This document shows, piece after piece, positions 1 to 9,418 of a stretch of DNA of 44,311 bases; positions within the stretch are counted from its first letter, which is position 1; each line of letters opens with the position of its first letter. The notes under the pieces were generated by a model, which was not told where the DNA came from, did no database searches, and saw only the letters and a program-made list of their open reading frames with translations. The stretch covers positions 1 through 44,311 of the forward strand of contig CAMUHU010000006.1 in assembly GCA_947088765.1 (NCBI GenBank). The letters run 5' to 3'. The stretch is from an uncultured Clostridium sp. GTDB lineage: Bacteria > Bacillota > Clostridia > TANB77 > CAG-508. The position numbers and the translations under genes were made by a program.

Positions 1-683
1 TTGTACAGGAAGCACCAGTAGCGGAAGCACAGCTTGTACAGGAAGCACCAGTAGCCGAAGCACAGATTGTACAGGAAGCACCAGTGGCGGAAGCACAGCT
101 TGTACAGGAAGCACCAGTAGCGGAAGCACAGCTTGTACAGGAAGCACCAGTAGCGGAAGTACAGATTGTACAGGAAGCACCAGTAGCGGAAGTACAGCTT
201 GTACAGGAAGCATACTACAATCCAACAGCAAGCGAATTAGATTTTCTCTATAAGCTTGTATATGCAGAAGCTGGCAATCAGCCTGCATTTGGACAGACAT
301 TGGTAGCCAATGCTATTATAAACAGAGCAAGAAGCTCTGGACAAAGCATAATAGCAGTTGGATGTGCTAAGGGACAGTTTTCACCAGTGAAAAATGGAGT
401 ACCACACGTTTATCGTGGTGGTAAATCGGTACCTGTTACCGAGGGCATGTTATCTGCAAACTTAAAGGCGAATGTCGACACCGCTTTAGAGAAAGATTGG
501 TCGATAGAATGCCTGAAAAGAGTAGCTGAGGCGAAAGGAATAACCGACCCTAAATATTGGGAAGGTGCAAAATATTTCTATAATCCAAAAGGCTGTGGAG
601 ATGATGCACTAGGTGCAAGAAGCAAGATAAAAGTTAGTTTTAGGTACGGTGACCATATTTTTTATGGTTACTGGGACAGATAA
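1..683 (+). CDS. SleB-like cell wall hydrolase, 5' end outside window
   Basis: The frame is open from the first base, so the start lies upstream; a GTG at 84 inside the repeats is not a convincing start. The visible part begins with an 11-residue tandem repeat (VQEAPVAEAQL-like), probably a cell-surface stalk or linker. It then carries a hydrolase domain of the SleB/Hydrolase_2 family: a YAEAG motif with the expected catalytic Glu, AIINRA, a FYNP motif and a C-terminal GDHIFY. Members of this family act on peptidoglycan, in spore cortex lysis or wall turnover. The codons (GCG, CAG, GTA) are noticeably GC-richer than in the neighbouring genes, mainly because of the repeat. The signal peptide, if any, is upstream. 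The family assignment is firm; the substrate (cortex or vegetative wall) is not decided by the sequence. Confidence 0.85.
   Translation, partial: VQEAPVAEAQLVQEAPVAEAQIVQEAPVAEAQLVQEAPVAEAQLVQEAPVAEVQIVQEAPVAEVQLVQEAYYNPTASELDFLYKLVYAEAGNQPAFGQTLVANAIINRARSSGQSIIAVGCAKGQFSPVKNGVPHVYRGGKSVPVTEGMLSANLKANVDTALEKDWSIECLKRVAEAKGITDPKYWEGAKYFYNPKGCGDDALGARSKIKVSFRYGDHIFYGYWDR
3..212 (+). repeat. 33-bp in-frame tandem repeat, about six copies plus a partial
   Basis: Each unit encodes VQEAPVAEAQL with small changes (AEA/AEV, L/I at the end). The units run from the window edge to 212, so the true copy number is larger or unknown. Near-identity of the units suggests recent expansion and likely length variation between strains. 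Confidence 0.9.
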
Positions 684-714
684 AAAGCGAGGGAAAGTGT
701 ACTTTCCTCGCTTT
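684..714 (+). terminator. Hairpin after the wall hydrolase
   Basis: An AAAGCGAGG arm pairs with CCTCGCTTT, with one bulged G and a further five paired bases near the loop. It begins directly after the stop codon. Only a weak T-tract follows. Confidence 0.65.
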
Positions 715-828
715 CTCCGTGTTATATGAATTAATAAGAAATATATTAGAATAAATAAAAATGTTATTGTAGATAATATAAGTATAGGAAAATATTGTAT
801 AAAGTTATATTGCAAAGGAGAAAAATGC

Positions 829-2511
829 ATGAAAGATTATATATTAAAAAATAAAAAATTATTAATATGTACATCTATTTTTACAATACTTGTATCTATA
901 ATAACAGTAATAGCTCCAATATATGTAGGAAAAATAATTAATAAATTCCTAGAATTATCTTATCAGGAATTTATTACTAATTTGGTTATTCTAACAATTT
1001 TATATATATCAATATATATATTTAATATCTTACAAGTGAAGTTTTTATCAAAAATAATTGCAAAAATTCAAAAAGAGATAAGAGAAAATCTATTTAATAA
1101 AATCAATAATATAAAAATAAAAGAAATAGACAAAATCGAATATGGAAATATTTTAAATCAGTTTAGTATAGACTTAGAAAATATTTCAAATGGAATTATT
1201 CAAGGATTACCTAAGATTATTAGTGGAATTGTAATTGTAATATTCTCAATTATAGTAATGCTTAAAATAAATATTAAAATGTCCATAATTCTAATAATTG
1301 TTGCACCAGTAATGTATTTCATTTCGAAATGGGTAACTAAAAACACAAATGTATTTTTTAATGATAGAGCAAATATTGTAGCAACATTAAATAATAATGC
1401 AGAAGAATTTATTACTTATCAAAATACTGTAAGAGACTTTAATTATGAAGAAATAGCAGAGAAAAAATTTGATAAACTAAATACAGAGTTATATAAAACA
1501 GGAATAAAAGCAGAGTTTTACTCAGCACTAACTAATCCTGCAACAAGAGTAGTGTCAAATATAGGTTATGTATTAACTGGAATTGTTGGAGTAATTTTAA
1601 TGTCAAATGGTGAGATAACAATTGGAGATGTAACTACTTTTTTAATGTATACAAGTATATTTACAAGACCATTTAATGAAATTACAGCAATTTTATCAGA
1701 ACTGCAAACAGCCTTTGCATCATCTAAAAGAATAGATAAATTTTTAAATAGTAAAGACGAAATATTTGAAACTAAAAATGAAAATACAATAAAAGTAAAA
1801 GGAGACATAGAATTTAAAAACGTAGAATTTTCATATACAAATGAGCCATTTATAAAAAAATTTAATTTAAAAGTAGAAGCAGGAAAAAAGATTGCAATAG
1901 TAGGAAAAACAGGGGCAGGAAAAACTACAATAGTTAATTTATTAATGAGATTTTATGAAATAGACAAAGGAAACATATATATTGATGGAATTGATATAAA
2001 AGACATACCTATAAAGGAACTAAGAGAAAATATAGGGATAGTATTACAAGACACAAAACTATTTACAGAAACAGTAAAAGATAACATAGCATATGGACTA
2101 GAAAACATATCAGAAGATGAAATAAAAAGGGTGTCAAAACTAGCAAAAGTAGACTCATTTATAGAAAAATTACCAAAAAAATATGAAACAATAATAAATA
2201 ATGAAATGTTATCAGAAGGAGAAATTCAGTTAATAACAATAGCAAGAGTAATGTTAAGAAATCCAAGTATACTAATACTAGACGAAGCCACAAGCAATAT
2301 AGACTTAATAACTGAAAATAAAATACAACAAAGTATGTTGGAACTAATGAAAGGTAAAACCACATTTATAATTGCACATAGACTTTCAACAATACAAAAG
2401 GCAGACAGAATATTGTATTTAGAAAATGGAAATATAGTAGAACAAGGAACACATAAAGAATTGTTATTAAAAAAGGGCAAATATTTTGATTTATACACAA
2501 ACAACATATAA
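829..2511 (+). CDS. ABC transporter, fused membrane and ATPase domains
   Basis: 560 residues, type I exporter half-transporter (MsbA/LmrA/multidrug family) expected to act as a dimer in the membrane. The first ~320 residues are membrane helices. The ATPase domain follows, with Walker A GKTGAGKT at residues 359-366, a Q-loop (VLQDTKLF, near 410), Walker B ILILDEATS (near 483) and the switch histidine in IIAHRLST (near 515). The signature motif is LSEGE rather than the usual LSGGQ, which may lower ATPase activity or mean that a partner supplies the canonical site; no partner gene is adjacent. The start is chosen because an AAAGGAG sequence lies about 11 bases upstream of ATG 829. The substrate cannot be told from sequence. 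Confidence 0.9.
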   Translation: MKDYILKNKKLLICTSIFTILVSIITVIAPIYVGKIINKFLELSYQEFITNLVILTILYISIYIFNILQVKFLSKIIAKIQKEIRENLFNKINNIKIKEIDKIEYGNILNQFSIDLENISNGIIQGLPKIISGIVIVIFSIIVMLKINIKMSIILIIVAPVMYFISKWVTKNTNVFFNDRANIVATLNNNAEEFITYQNTVRDFNYEEIAEKKFDKLNTELYKTGIKAEFYSALTNPATRVVSNIGYVLTGIVGVILMSNGEITIGDVTTFLMYTSIFTRPFNEITAILSELQTAFASSKRIDKFLNSKDEIFETKNENTIKVKGDIEFKNVEFSYTNEPFIKKFNLKVEAGKKIAIVGKTGAGKTTIVNLLMRFYEIDKGNIYIDGIDIKDIPIKELRENIGIVLQDTKLFTETVKDNIAYGLENISEDEIKRVSKLAKVDSFIEKLPKKYETIINNEMLSEGEIQLITIARVMLRNPSILILDEATSNIDLITENKIQQSMLELMKGKTTFIIAHRLSTIQKADRILYLENGNIVEQGTHKELLLKKGKYFDLYTNNI

Positions 2512-2519
2512 ATATCTCA

Positions 2520-2548
2520 TTGCATTTTTCATAAAACTATTGTAAAAT
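2520..2548 (+). promoter_or_regulatory. Sigma-A-type promoter for the HAD gene
   Basis: TTGCAT, 17-base spacer, TAAAAT, ending about 30 bases before ATG 2579. It overlaps the space just after the ABC gene stop, so the HAD gene can be transcribed alone. Confidence 0.6.
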
Positions 2549-2578
2549 AAGGGTGTAATAAAATTAGGTGGTGATTGT

Positions 2579-3382
2579 ATGAAACCAAAAATAGATAACA
2601 TAAAAATGATTTTTATAGACATTGATGGAACATTGTATAATTCAGAAAAACAAGTAACTGAATATACAAAAAATGTTTTAAATAAAGTAAAAAACAAAGG
2701 AATATATGTAGTATTATGTTCTGGAAGACCTAATAAAGACGTACGTGAGATATCAAAAGATGTTGATGCTTCAAAATATGTAATATCAAGCAATGGAGCA
2801 TTTGTCTATAATTATGTAGATGATATAGATATATTTGAAAGTGTAATGGAGAAAGAAAACTTAGAAAAAATGTGGACTCTATGTGAAAATGAAAAGAAGT
2901 GGGAATTAATAATAGAGTCAAAAGAACAAGTATATATAAACGAATTAATCTTTAGAAGAAGACCAGAAAGATTTATAAAAATTGATAAAATAGATGATAT
3001 ATCTAATAAAAAAATATTTCAAATGGTTATAAATATTGAAGAAAGTGGAGAATACAATAAAGTAAAAGAGATATTAGAAAAAGAAAGAAAAATATGGACA
3101 CCTAATTATGGAGTTGGAGAAAAATGTTCATTTTTTGATATAAACAATAAAGATATAGATAAAGGAATAGGAATACAACACTTAATTAAAAATCTAGGAA
3201 TAAAAAAAGAAGAAACCATTGGATTTGGAGATGGTATAAACGATTATGAAATGTTTAGAGAATGTGGAACAGGAGTAGCTATGGGGAATGCTAAAGAAGA
3301 ATTAAAAAATACAGCAGATTACATAACATTTACAAATGATGAAGATGGAGTCGCAAAATTTATTGAAGAGTATATTCTATAA
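2579..3382 (+). CDS. Cof-type HAD-superfamily phosphatase
   Basis: 267 residues, the usual length for class IIB (Cof/YidA-like) HAD phosphatases, which hydrolyse small phosphorylated metabolites such as sugar phosphates or FMN in the cytoplasm. Motif I is DIDGTLYNS near residue 13 with the nucleophile Asp and the acid/base Asp. Motif II is SGRP. Motif IV is GFGDGINDYEM near residue 215 with metal-binding aspartates. An AGGTGGTG ribosome binding site precedes ATG 2579. The specific substrate is not predictable. Confidence 0.9.
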   Translation: MKPKIDNIKMIFIDIDGTLYNSEKQVTEYTKNVLNKVKNKGIYVVLCSGRPNKDVREISKDVDASKYVISSNGAFVYNYVDDIDIFESVMEKENLEKMWTLCENEKKWELIIESKEQVYINELIFRRRPERFIKIDKIDDISNKKIFQMVINIEESGEYNKVKEILEKERKIWTPNYGVGEKCSFFDINNKDIDKGIGIQHLIKNLGIKKEETIGFGDGINDYEMFRECGTGVAMGNAKEELKNTADYITFTNDEDGVAKFIEEYIL

Positions 3383-3421
3383 ATAAACACAAAGCTTTTA
3401 AGCTTAGGGGGAAATAAAAAA

Positions 3422-4480
3422 ATGGAGCAAATAAATGGATTTATTGAAAATATTAAAGAAAGAAACTTAATAGATGTTCTAATTGCTATAGTAATCATCA
3501 TAGTATTTTATATGGTGAGTTCATTGTTTTCTAAATTAGTTATGAAACTATTAAAAATCAAAGGAAACGATAAAGAAAAGATAAAAAATAGTGATATATA
3601 TAAAGCATTAAAGGGAATTTTTCTATGTATAGGAATTTATATAGCACTATTAATATTAAATCTACCTGAAAATTGGTTTATTCTATGCTCAAAAATAGTA
3701 AGAATTTTCATAATAATAAATACTGCAAGAGTAATAGCAGAATTAATTTCCCCAGAATCAAAAATAATGAGAAAAGTGGGAGAAAGTGAAAAATTTTCAG
3801 AAAATAAAGTAGCAATAAGTGTAATAAGTAAAGTTATAAAAGTTATATTATACATAATTGCTGGATTTATGATTATAGCAGATTTAGGTTATGACTTAAG
3901 TGGACTAATTACAGGATTAGGACTAAGTAGTGTGGTAATAGCACTTGCAGCACAAGAACTAGCAGAAAATCTATTAAGTGGATTGGCAATCATAACAGAT
4001 AAACCATTTGAAATAGGGGACTATATTCAAGTTGGTAGCAATGCAGGAACTGTAGAAGAAATAAAATTTAGAAGTACAAAAATAAGAACAGCAGAAAATG
4101 CAGTAATAACAATACAAAATTCAAAGATTGTAAGTGAATCAGTTGTAAATGTATCAAAAATAGATAAAAGAAGAATAGATTTAAGTCTACGTTTACCATT
4201 AGATACTACAGCCAGTCAAATATCAGAACTAATAGAATCAATAAAATTAGTATTATACAGTAATACAGAAGTAATATCAAACTCCTTACAAGTAAATGTA
4301 GGAGATATAACAGAAGATGCAATAAAAATATCAATATACTTCTTTGTAAATATAATAGAATTTACAGAATTCTTAAAATTCAAAACAAAAGCAAATTTAA
4401 GTATAATGAAACTTTTAGAAGACAAGAAGGTAAAATTAACATATCCAAGTACTAATGTATATATGAAAACGGAAGAGTAG
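3422..4480 (+). CDS. MscS-family mechanosensitive ion channel
   Basis: 352 residues. Four hydrophobic segments (roughly 15-43, 60-82, 87-110, 136-156) lead into the pore-lining helix with the MscS small-residue pattern, GLITGLGLSSVVIALAAQEL and onwards (about 160-190). The beta domain starts with KPFEIGDYIQVG, as in the family. It would release osmolytes on hypo-osmotic shock through the cell membrane. A TAGGGGG ribosome binding site precedes ATG 3422. It has one or two more N-terminal helices than E. coli MscS, which is common in Firmicutes homologues. Confidence 0.92.
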   Translation: MEQINGFIENIKERNLIDVLIAIVIIIVFYMVSSLFSKLVMKLLKIKGNDKEKIKNSDIYKALKGIFLCIGIYIALLILNLPENWFILCSKIVRIFIIINTARVIAELISPESKIMRKVGESEKFSENKVAISVISKVIKVILYIIAGFMIIADLGYDLSGLITGLGLSSVVIALAAQELAENLLSGLAIITDKPFEIGDYIQVGSNAGTVEEIKFRSTKIRTAENAVITIQNSKIVSESVVNVSKIDKRRIDLSLRLPLDTTASQISELIESIKLVLYSNTEVISNSLQVNVGDITEDAIKISIYFFVNIIEFTEFLKFKTKANLSIMKLLEDKKVKLTYPSTNVYMKTEE

Positions 4481-4482
4481 TA

Positions 4483-4503
4483 GGGGCACATCACATGTGC
4501 CTC
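4483..4503 (+). terminator. Hairpin after the MscS gene
   Basis: An 8-bp stem (GGGGCACA with TGTGCCTC, one G-U pair) starts three bases after the stop. The T-tract is poor (TCTTAATGTT), so termination may be partial. Confidence 0.55.
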
Positions 4504-4534
4504 TTAATGTTCTACTAAAATGAGACGAAAAATA

Positions 4535-4563
4535 TTGCTTAAAATTGTAATTTATGATAAAAT
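4535..4563 (+). promoter_or_regulatory. Sigma-A-type promoter for rdgB-murI-SNF2
   Basis: TTGCTT, 17-base spacer, TAAAAT, about 33 bases before ATG 4596. The following three genes are closely spaced and likely share this transcript. Confidence 0.55.
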
Positions 4564-4595
4564 ATTTACTTAATGAATAAGAAAGGGAAGAAAAA

Positions 4596-5198
4596 ATGAA
4601 AGTAATATTTGGAACAACAAACCAAGGAAAAATCGACCAAGTCAAAGGATTTATGGAATACAAAAAAATAGACATAGAATTTATTTCATTAAAAGACATA
4701 GGATTTAATGAAGATATTATAGAAAATGGAGAAACAATAGAAGAAAACTCTTTAATAAAAGCAAAAGCCATAAAAGAATTCTGTGATAAGAATAATATAA
4801 ATGAAATAATAGTTACAGATGATGCAGGTCTTTTCGTTGATGCTTTAGACGGAAGACCGGGAGTACATACTGCAAGATATGCAGGAGACCATGCACCACA
4901 AATAAAATGTATAAATAAATTATTAACAGAACTAAAAGATGTACCAGATGAAAAAAGAGGAGCAACATTTGCATGTGTATTAACTGCAATTTTAAGAAAT
5001 GGAGAGGTAGTCTCTTGTAGAGGAGAAACAAGAGGAAAAATTGTAAGAACACCAGGAACTATGGGAAAATTAACATATGGACCAATATTAAAACCAGATG
5101 GATTAGATAGAGTTATAAATGATTTAACAGAAGAAGAATTAGGTTTAACACATAGAGACAAGGCATGGTTAGAATTAGTAGATAAAATTAATAATTAA
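4596..5198 (+). CDS. rdgB: RdgB/HAM1 non-canonical purine NTP pyrophosphatase
   Basis: 200 residues, the normal length. It hydrolyses dITP, XTP and similar deaminated purine triphosphates to monophosphates, keeping them out of DNA and RNA. The N-terminal TTNQGK matches the substrate-binding loop. ENGETIEENSLIKAKA matches the family's ETG-TF-ENA-IKA block. The metal-binding stretch VTDDAGLFVDALDGRPGVH lies near residues 73-90, and THRDKAWLEL near the C-terminus matches SHR-KA. A GAAAGGGAAG ribosome binding site precedes the ATG. It lies upstream of murI with a gap of 28 bases. Confidence 0.95.
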   Translation: MKVIFGTTNQGKIDQVKGFMEYKKIDIEFISLKDIGFNEDIIENGETIEENSLIKAKAIKEFCDKNNINEIIVTDDAGLFVDALDGRPGVHTARYAGDHAPQIKCINKLLTELKDVPDEKRGATFACVLTAILRNGEVVSCRGETRGKIVRTPGTMGKLTYGPILKPDGLDRVINDLTEEELGLTHRDKAWLELVDKINN

Positions 5199-5226
5199 GA
5201 CTATTTTAAGAAAGGATAATAATTAA

Positions 5227-6024
5227 ATGGATAATAGAGCGATTGGTATGTTCGATTCTGGAATTGGAGGAATTACAGTCTTAAAGGAAGTGAAAAAAGT
5301 ACTTCCAAATGAAGAGATAATATACTTAGGAGATACTAAAAGATTTCCATATGGATCAAAATCAAAAGATACTATAATTGAGATTTCAAGACAATGTGTT
5401 AAGTTTTTAATATCTAAAAATGTCAAATTAATTATAATAGCATGTGGAACTGCAACTAGCCAAAGCTTAGAAATTTTAAAAGAAGAATTTAATATTCCAA
5501 TAATAGGAATAATAGAGCCAACAGTAAAATACATAAAAGAAAATGTAAATAATGAGAAAGAAAGAATAGGAGTAATTGCAACATCAGGAACAATAAAAAG
5601 TGGACAATGGGAGAAGAAAATAAAAGAAGAAGTGAGAAATGTCGAAATAATAAATGAAGAAGCACCATTATTAGCAACAATGGCAGAACAAGGTTGGATA
5701 AGTAACAAAGTAGCAGAATATACAATAAAAGAATACATGAAATGCTTTAAAAATATAGATAAATTAATATTAGGATGTACACATTACCCTTTATTTGAAA
5801 AATTAATAAGAAAAGAATTAAAAGGTAATACAGAAATAATTAACACAGGTACAAAAGTTGCAGAATTTCTAAAGAAATATATAAAAGATAATAATATACA
5901 AAATGATGAAAGTAATAAAGAATATAAAATATTTTTAACAGATTTAGACAATAATTTTAATGAAATAGCAGAAAGATTATTAGAAGATAACTTAAAGACG
6001 AAAATAGAAAAAGCGGAGATATAG
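5227..6024 (+). CDS. murI: Glutamate racemase
   Basis: 265 residues. It converts L-glutamate to D-glutamate for peptidoglycan in the cytoplasm without a cofactor, using two cysteines. Both are present: Cys73 in ACGTATS and Cys184 in LGCTHYPL. The N-terminal FDSGIGG motif and the YLGDTKRFPYGSK block are also typical. The gene sits between rdgB and an SNF2-type helicase gene, with gaps of 28 and 19 bases, so cotranscription is likely. Confidence 0.96.
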   Translation: MDNRAIGMFDSGIGGITVLKEVKKVLPNEEIIYLGDTKRFPYGSKSKDTIIEISRQCVKFLISKNVKLIIIACGTATSQSLEILKEEFNIPIIGIIEPTVKYIKENVNNEKERIGVIATSGTIKSGQWEKKIKEEVRNVEIINEEAPLLATMAEQGWISNKVAEYTIKEYMKCFKNIDKLILGCTHYPLFEKLIRKELKGNTEIINTGTKVAEFLKKYIKDNNIQNDESNKEYKIFLTDLDNNFNEIAERLLEDNLKTKIEKAEI

Positions 6025-6043
6025 TAAAAGAAGGGGAAATATA

Positions 6044-9000
6044 ATGTTAATAAGAGAGGAAAACCTACAAAGATTATTAAAAGAAGCAGGAAAAGATACT
6101 AATAAAAAAGCAAATGATATTTTAAAGAATGACAATATAGTAATAGAAAAATTTCAGTTGGGTTGGAATTATGAATATATATATGTTTATGCAAGAGTTA
6201 TAGAAAGACGAACATATAGAAGTGTAAATGTTAATTTTACGATAGATATTTCAAATAAAGATATAGATACATATCATTGCCAATGTAATTATTATTCTTC
6301 ACATATATGCGCACATACTCTTGCTTGTATTTTAGAGTTTTGCCAAGATGATAGATATGAAAAACAAACAATAGAAGCTATAAAAAGATTGAAAAAAGAG
6401 GAAGAACAAGAACAATTTAATAATTTTATTAATAATTTTGATGGTAGTGAAGAAGAAACATCTATAGAAGAAAACAAAGAAACAATTTATATTCCCAATA
6501 GTAGTATAAAAATTATTCCAGAATTAAAATATGATGGATATCCATTAGGATTAGTATTAGACTTTAAAATTGGAGAAAAGCAATTATATAAAATAAAAGA
6601 CTTAACTAAATTTTATGATGCATATATAAATAGAGAAAGTTTGTACTATGGTAGTAAATTAAGCTTTGTTCATTGTGAAGAAGCATTTTCTCCAAAAGCA
6701 AAAGTTTTTCTTGACTTTATATTAAAATATGCAGAAACAATACAATATGCAAACAATGTATTAAAACAAAGTAGATATTATTATTCAAAAGGTCAAATTG
6801 CAAAAAGTAGAATAGAATTATCAGGTAGTGCAGCAGATGATTTCTTTAATATATTTAATGATGAAGAAGAATATGCAATAGAATATAATAAAGAAAAAAT
6901 AGTTTTTAAATTAACAAATAAAAAACCAGATTTTAAATTTAAAATTGAAAAAGTAGAAGAAGATGAATATAAACTATCTGCTAATTTTGAGAAATTACTA
7001 ATAGTAAAGGGGATAAAATATGTTTATATTTTAAAAGACAATTTAATATATAAATTAGATAGATATAAAAACTCCAATCTAATAAAAATAATAGAAGTCT
7101 ATAACCAATCAGATGTAGAAGAATATAAATTTGACAAAGCACATTTACTACAATTTATAAACAAAGTATTACCAAAAGTCAAAGACATAGTAGATGTAGA
7201 TGATATGCCAAAAGACGAAATAGAATCATACATTCCTAAAAAATTAGGAGTAAAAGTATTATTAGATATAGACTCAGGGGATAATGTAGTACTAAGTCCG
7301 AAATTTTGTTATGGAGCTACAGAATTTAATCCTTTAGATAATAAAAATATTCCAAACATACCTAGAGACTTTTACAAAGAAGAAGAGGTATTAAGAAGGA
7401 TTAGACAAGATGGATTTTACGAATCCAATGAAGACAAAGCATTCATAATGCATGATGATGACAGAATATATAATTTCTTAGTAAATTCCTTAAACGAATA
7501 TATGGAAAAATTTGAAGTGCTTGTTACAGAAGCATTTAAGAAAAATGAAATAAGACAACCTAAAATAATTTCTGTAGGAGTTAGAATACAAAATGACTTA
7601 TTAAACATAGACTTATCAAGTATGGACTTTGATAAACAAGAACTAAAAGAAATTTTAAATAAATATAAAATGAAGAAAAAATATTATAGACTAAAAAATG
7701 GAAATTTTTTGAGTTTGGAACATAATGAAGATATAGAATTCTTAAATAACTTAACAGAAGGAATGGATATAGACTTAAAATCAATTAGTGATGGAAAGAT
7801 TAAATTACCAGTAAATAGAAGTCTATACTTAAACAAGCTATTAAATAAACTTCCAGATGTACAAATATCAGAAGATGAGACATTTGAAAAACTTGTAAAA
7901 GAAAATATAAAACCAGAAAATATAGAAATACCAGAAGAACAAAAAGAAATATTAAGAACATATCAAGAAACAGGCTATAGATGGTTAAAAATTCTAGACA
8001 AATATAAATTTGGAGGAATTTTAGCAGATGATATGGGATTAGGAAAAACTATACAAATAATAACAATATTGCAAGAAGAAAAAAATAACTCTAAAGAACA
8101 TAAACCTTCATTAGTAGTATGTCCAAGTTCTTTAACCTTAAATTGGAAAAATGAAATTGAAAAATTTGGAGAAGGAATAAAAACCTTAGTTATAAATGGA
8201 AATGCGGAAGAAAGAAAAAATAAAATTAAAACATGTAATGATTATGACTTAGTAGTAACATCATATGATTTATTGAAAAGAGACTTAGATACTTACCTAG
8301 AAAATAACATTAAATTTAGATATCAGATAGCAGATGAAGCACAATATATAAAAAATAGCAATACACAAAATGCAAGAAGTTTAAAAGAAATATCAGCAGA
8401 AACAAAATTTGCATTAACAGGAACACCTATTGAAAATTCACTAGCAGAACTTTGGTCAATATTTGACTATATAATGCCAGGATATTTATTCAGTTATAAT
8501 AAGTTTAAAAGGGATTATGAAACAAAAATAGTAAAAGATCATGAAGAAAAGCAATTAGAAAGACTAAAAACAATGATAGAACCATTTATATTAAGAAGAA
8601 CAAAAAAGCAAGTATTAACTGAGCTTCCAGAAAAAACGATAACTGTAATAAAAAATGAAATGAGTGAAGAACAACAAAAAGTATATTTAACACACTTAGC
8701 GCAAACAAAAAAAGAAGTTGCAAAAGTAGTAGGATTAAATGGAATAAAAAAATCGCAAATACAAATTTTAGCACTACTTACAAGATTAAGACAAATTTGT
8801 TGCCATCCAAGTTTATTTTTAGAAAACTATGAAGGTGAAAGTAGTAAGCTAAACCAATGTATAGAATTAATAAAAGAGGCAATCTCAGGAGGACATAAAA
8901 TTTTACTATTTTCTACATATACAGAAATGTTTAAAATAATAGAGAGAGAATTAGAAAAAGAAAATATTAGCTATTTCAAATTAACAGGTCAAACAAAAAC

Positions 9001-9352
9001 AGACCAAAGAGTAGATATGGTAGACGAATTCAATAAAAATGATGATATAAAAGTATTTTTAATATCATTAAAAGCAGGAGGAACAGGACTTAATTTAACA
9101 GGAGCAGATATAGTAATACATTATGACCCATGGTGGAATTTATCAGCAGAAAATCAAGCAACAGATAGAGCATATAGAATAGGGCAAAAAAATAATGTAC
9201 AAGTATATAAATTAATAACCAAAAACTCAATAGAAGAGAAGATAGATAATTTACAGCAAAGAAAAGCAGCATTAATTGATGATGTATTAGACACACAAGC
9301 AACATTTATTAGCAAGCTGACAGAAGAAGAAATAATGGAGTTATTTAAATAA
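6044..9352 (+). CDS. SWIM zinc finger plus SNF2-family helicase
   Basis: 1102 residues. An N-terminal SWIM-type zinc site is visible as Cys79-x-Cys81, then Cys89-x-His91. A long middle region (DUF-like, found in bacterial Snf2 proteins) follows. The ATPase core starts near residue 655 with LADDMGLGKT (Walker A) and has DEAQYIKN (Walker B), LTGTPIENS, and a C-terminal helicase half with LKAGGTGLNLTGAD and DRAYRIGQ. It would be a cytoplasmic DNA-dependent ATPase related to RapA/HepA-type remodelers. The in vivo role is unknown for most members. It is the longest flanking chromosomal gene and contains no in-phase CGG codon. Confidence 0.92.
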   Translation: MLIREENLQRLLKEAGKDTNKKANDILKNDNIVIEKFQLGWNYEYIYVYARVIERRTYRSVNVNFTIDISNKDIDTYHCQCNYYSSHICAHTLACILEFCQDDRYEKQTIEAIKRLKKEEEQEQFNNFINNFDGSEEETSIEENKETIYIPNSSIKIIPELKYDGYPLGLVLDFKIGEKQLYKIKDLTKFYDAYINRESLYYGSKLSFVHCEEAFSPKAKVFLDFILKYAETIQYANNVLKQSRYYYSKGQIAKSRIELSGSAADDFFNIFNDEEEYAIEYNKEKIVFKLTNKKPDFKFKIEKVEEDEYKLSANFEKLLIVKGIKYVYILKDNLIYKLDRYKNSNLIKIIEVYNQSDVEEYKFDKAHLLQFINKVLPKVKDIVDVDDMPKDEIESYIPKKLGVKVLLDIDSGDNVVLSPKFCYGATEFNPLDNKNIPNIPRDFYKEEEVLRRIRQDGFYESNEDKAFIMHDDDRIYNFLVNSLNEYMEKFEVLVTEAFKKNEIRQPKIISVGVRIQNDLLNIDLSSMDFDKQELKEILNKYKMKKKYYRLKNGNFLSLEHNEDIEFLNNLTEGMDIDLKSISDGKIKLPVNRSLYLNKLLNKLPDVQISEDETFEKLVKENIKPENIEIPEEQKEILRTYQETGYRWLKILDKYKFGGILADDMGLGKTIQIITILQEEKNNSKEHKPSLVVCPSSLTLNWKNEIEKFGEGIKTLVINGNAEERKNKIKTCNDYDLVVTSYDLLKRDLDTYLENNIKFRYQIADEAQYIKNSNTQNARSLKEISAETKFALTGTPIENSLAELWSIFDYIMPGYLFSYNKFKRDYETKIVKDHEEKQLERLKTMIEPFILRRTKKQVLTELPEKTITVIKNEMSEEQQKVYLTHLAQTKKEVAKVVGLNGIKKSQIQILALLTRLRQICCHPSLFLENYEGESSKLNQCIELIKEAISGGHKILLFSTYTEMFKIIERELEKENISYFKLTGQTKTDQRVDMVDEFNKNDDIKVFLISLKAGGTGLNLTGADIVIHYDPWWNLSAENQATDRAYRIGQKNNVQVYKLITKNSIEEKIDNLQQRKAALIDDVLDTQATFISKLTEEEIMELFK

Positions 9353-9418
9353 ATGCAAAATACCAACTAAAAACATAAGAAAAAGCGTCTAAAAATAGAA
9401 GGGATAAAAGGTGATAAA

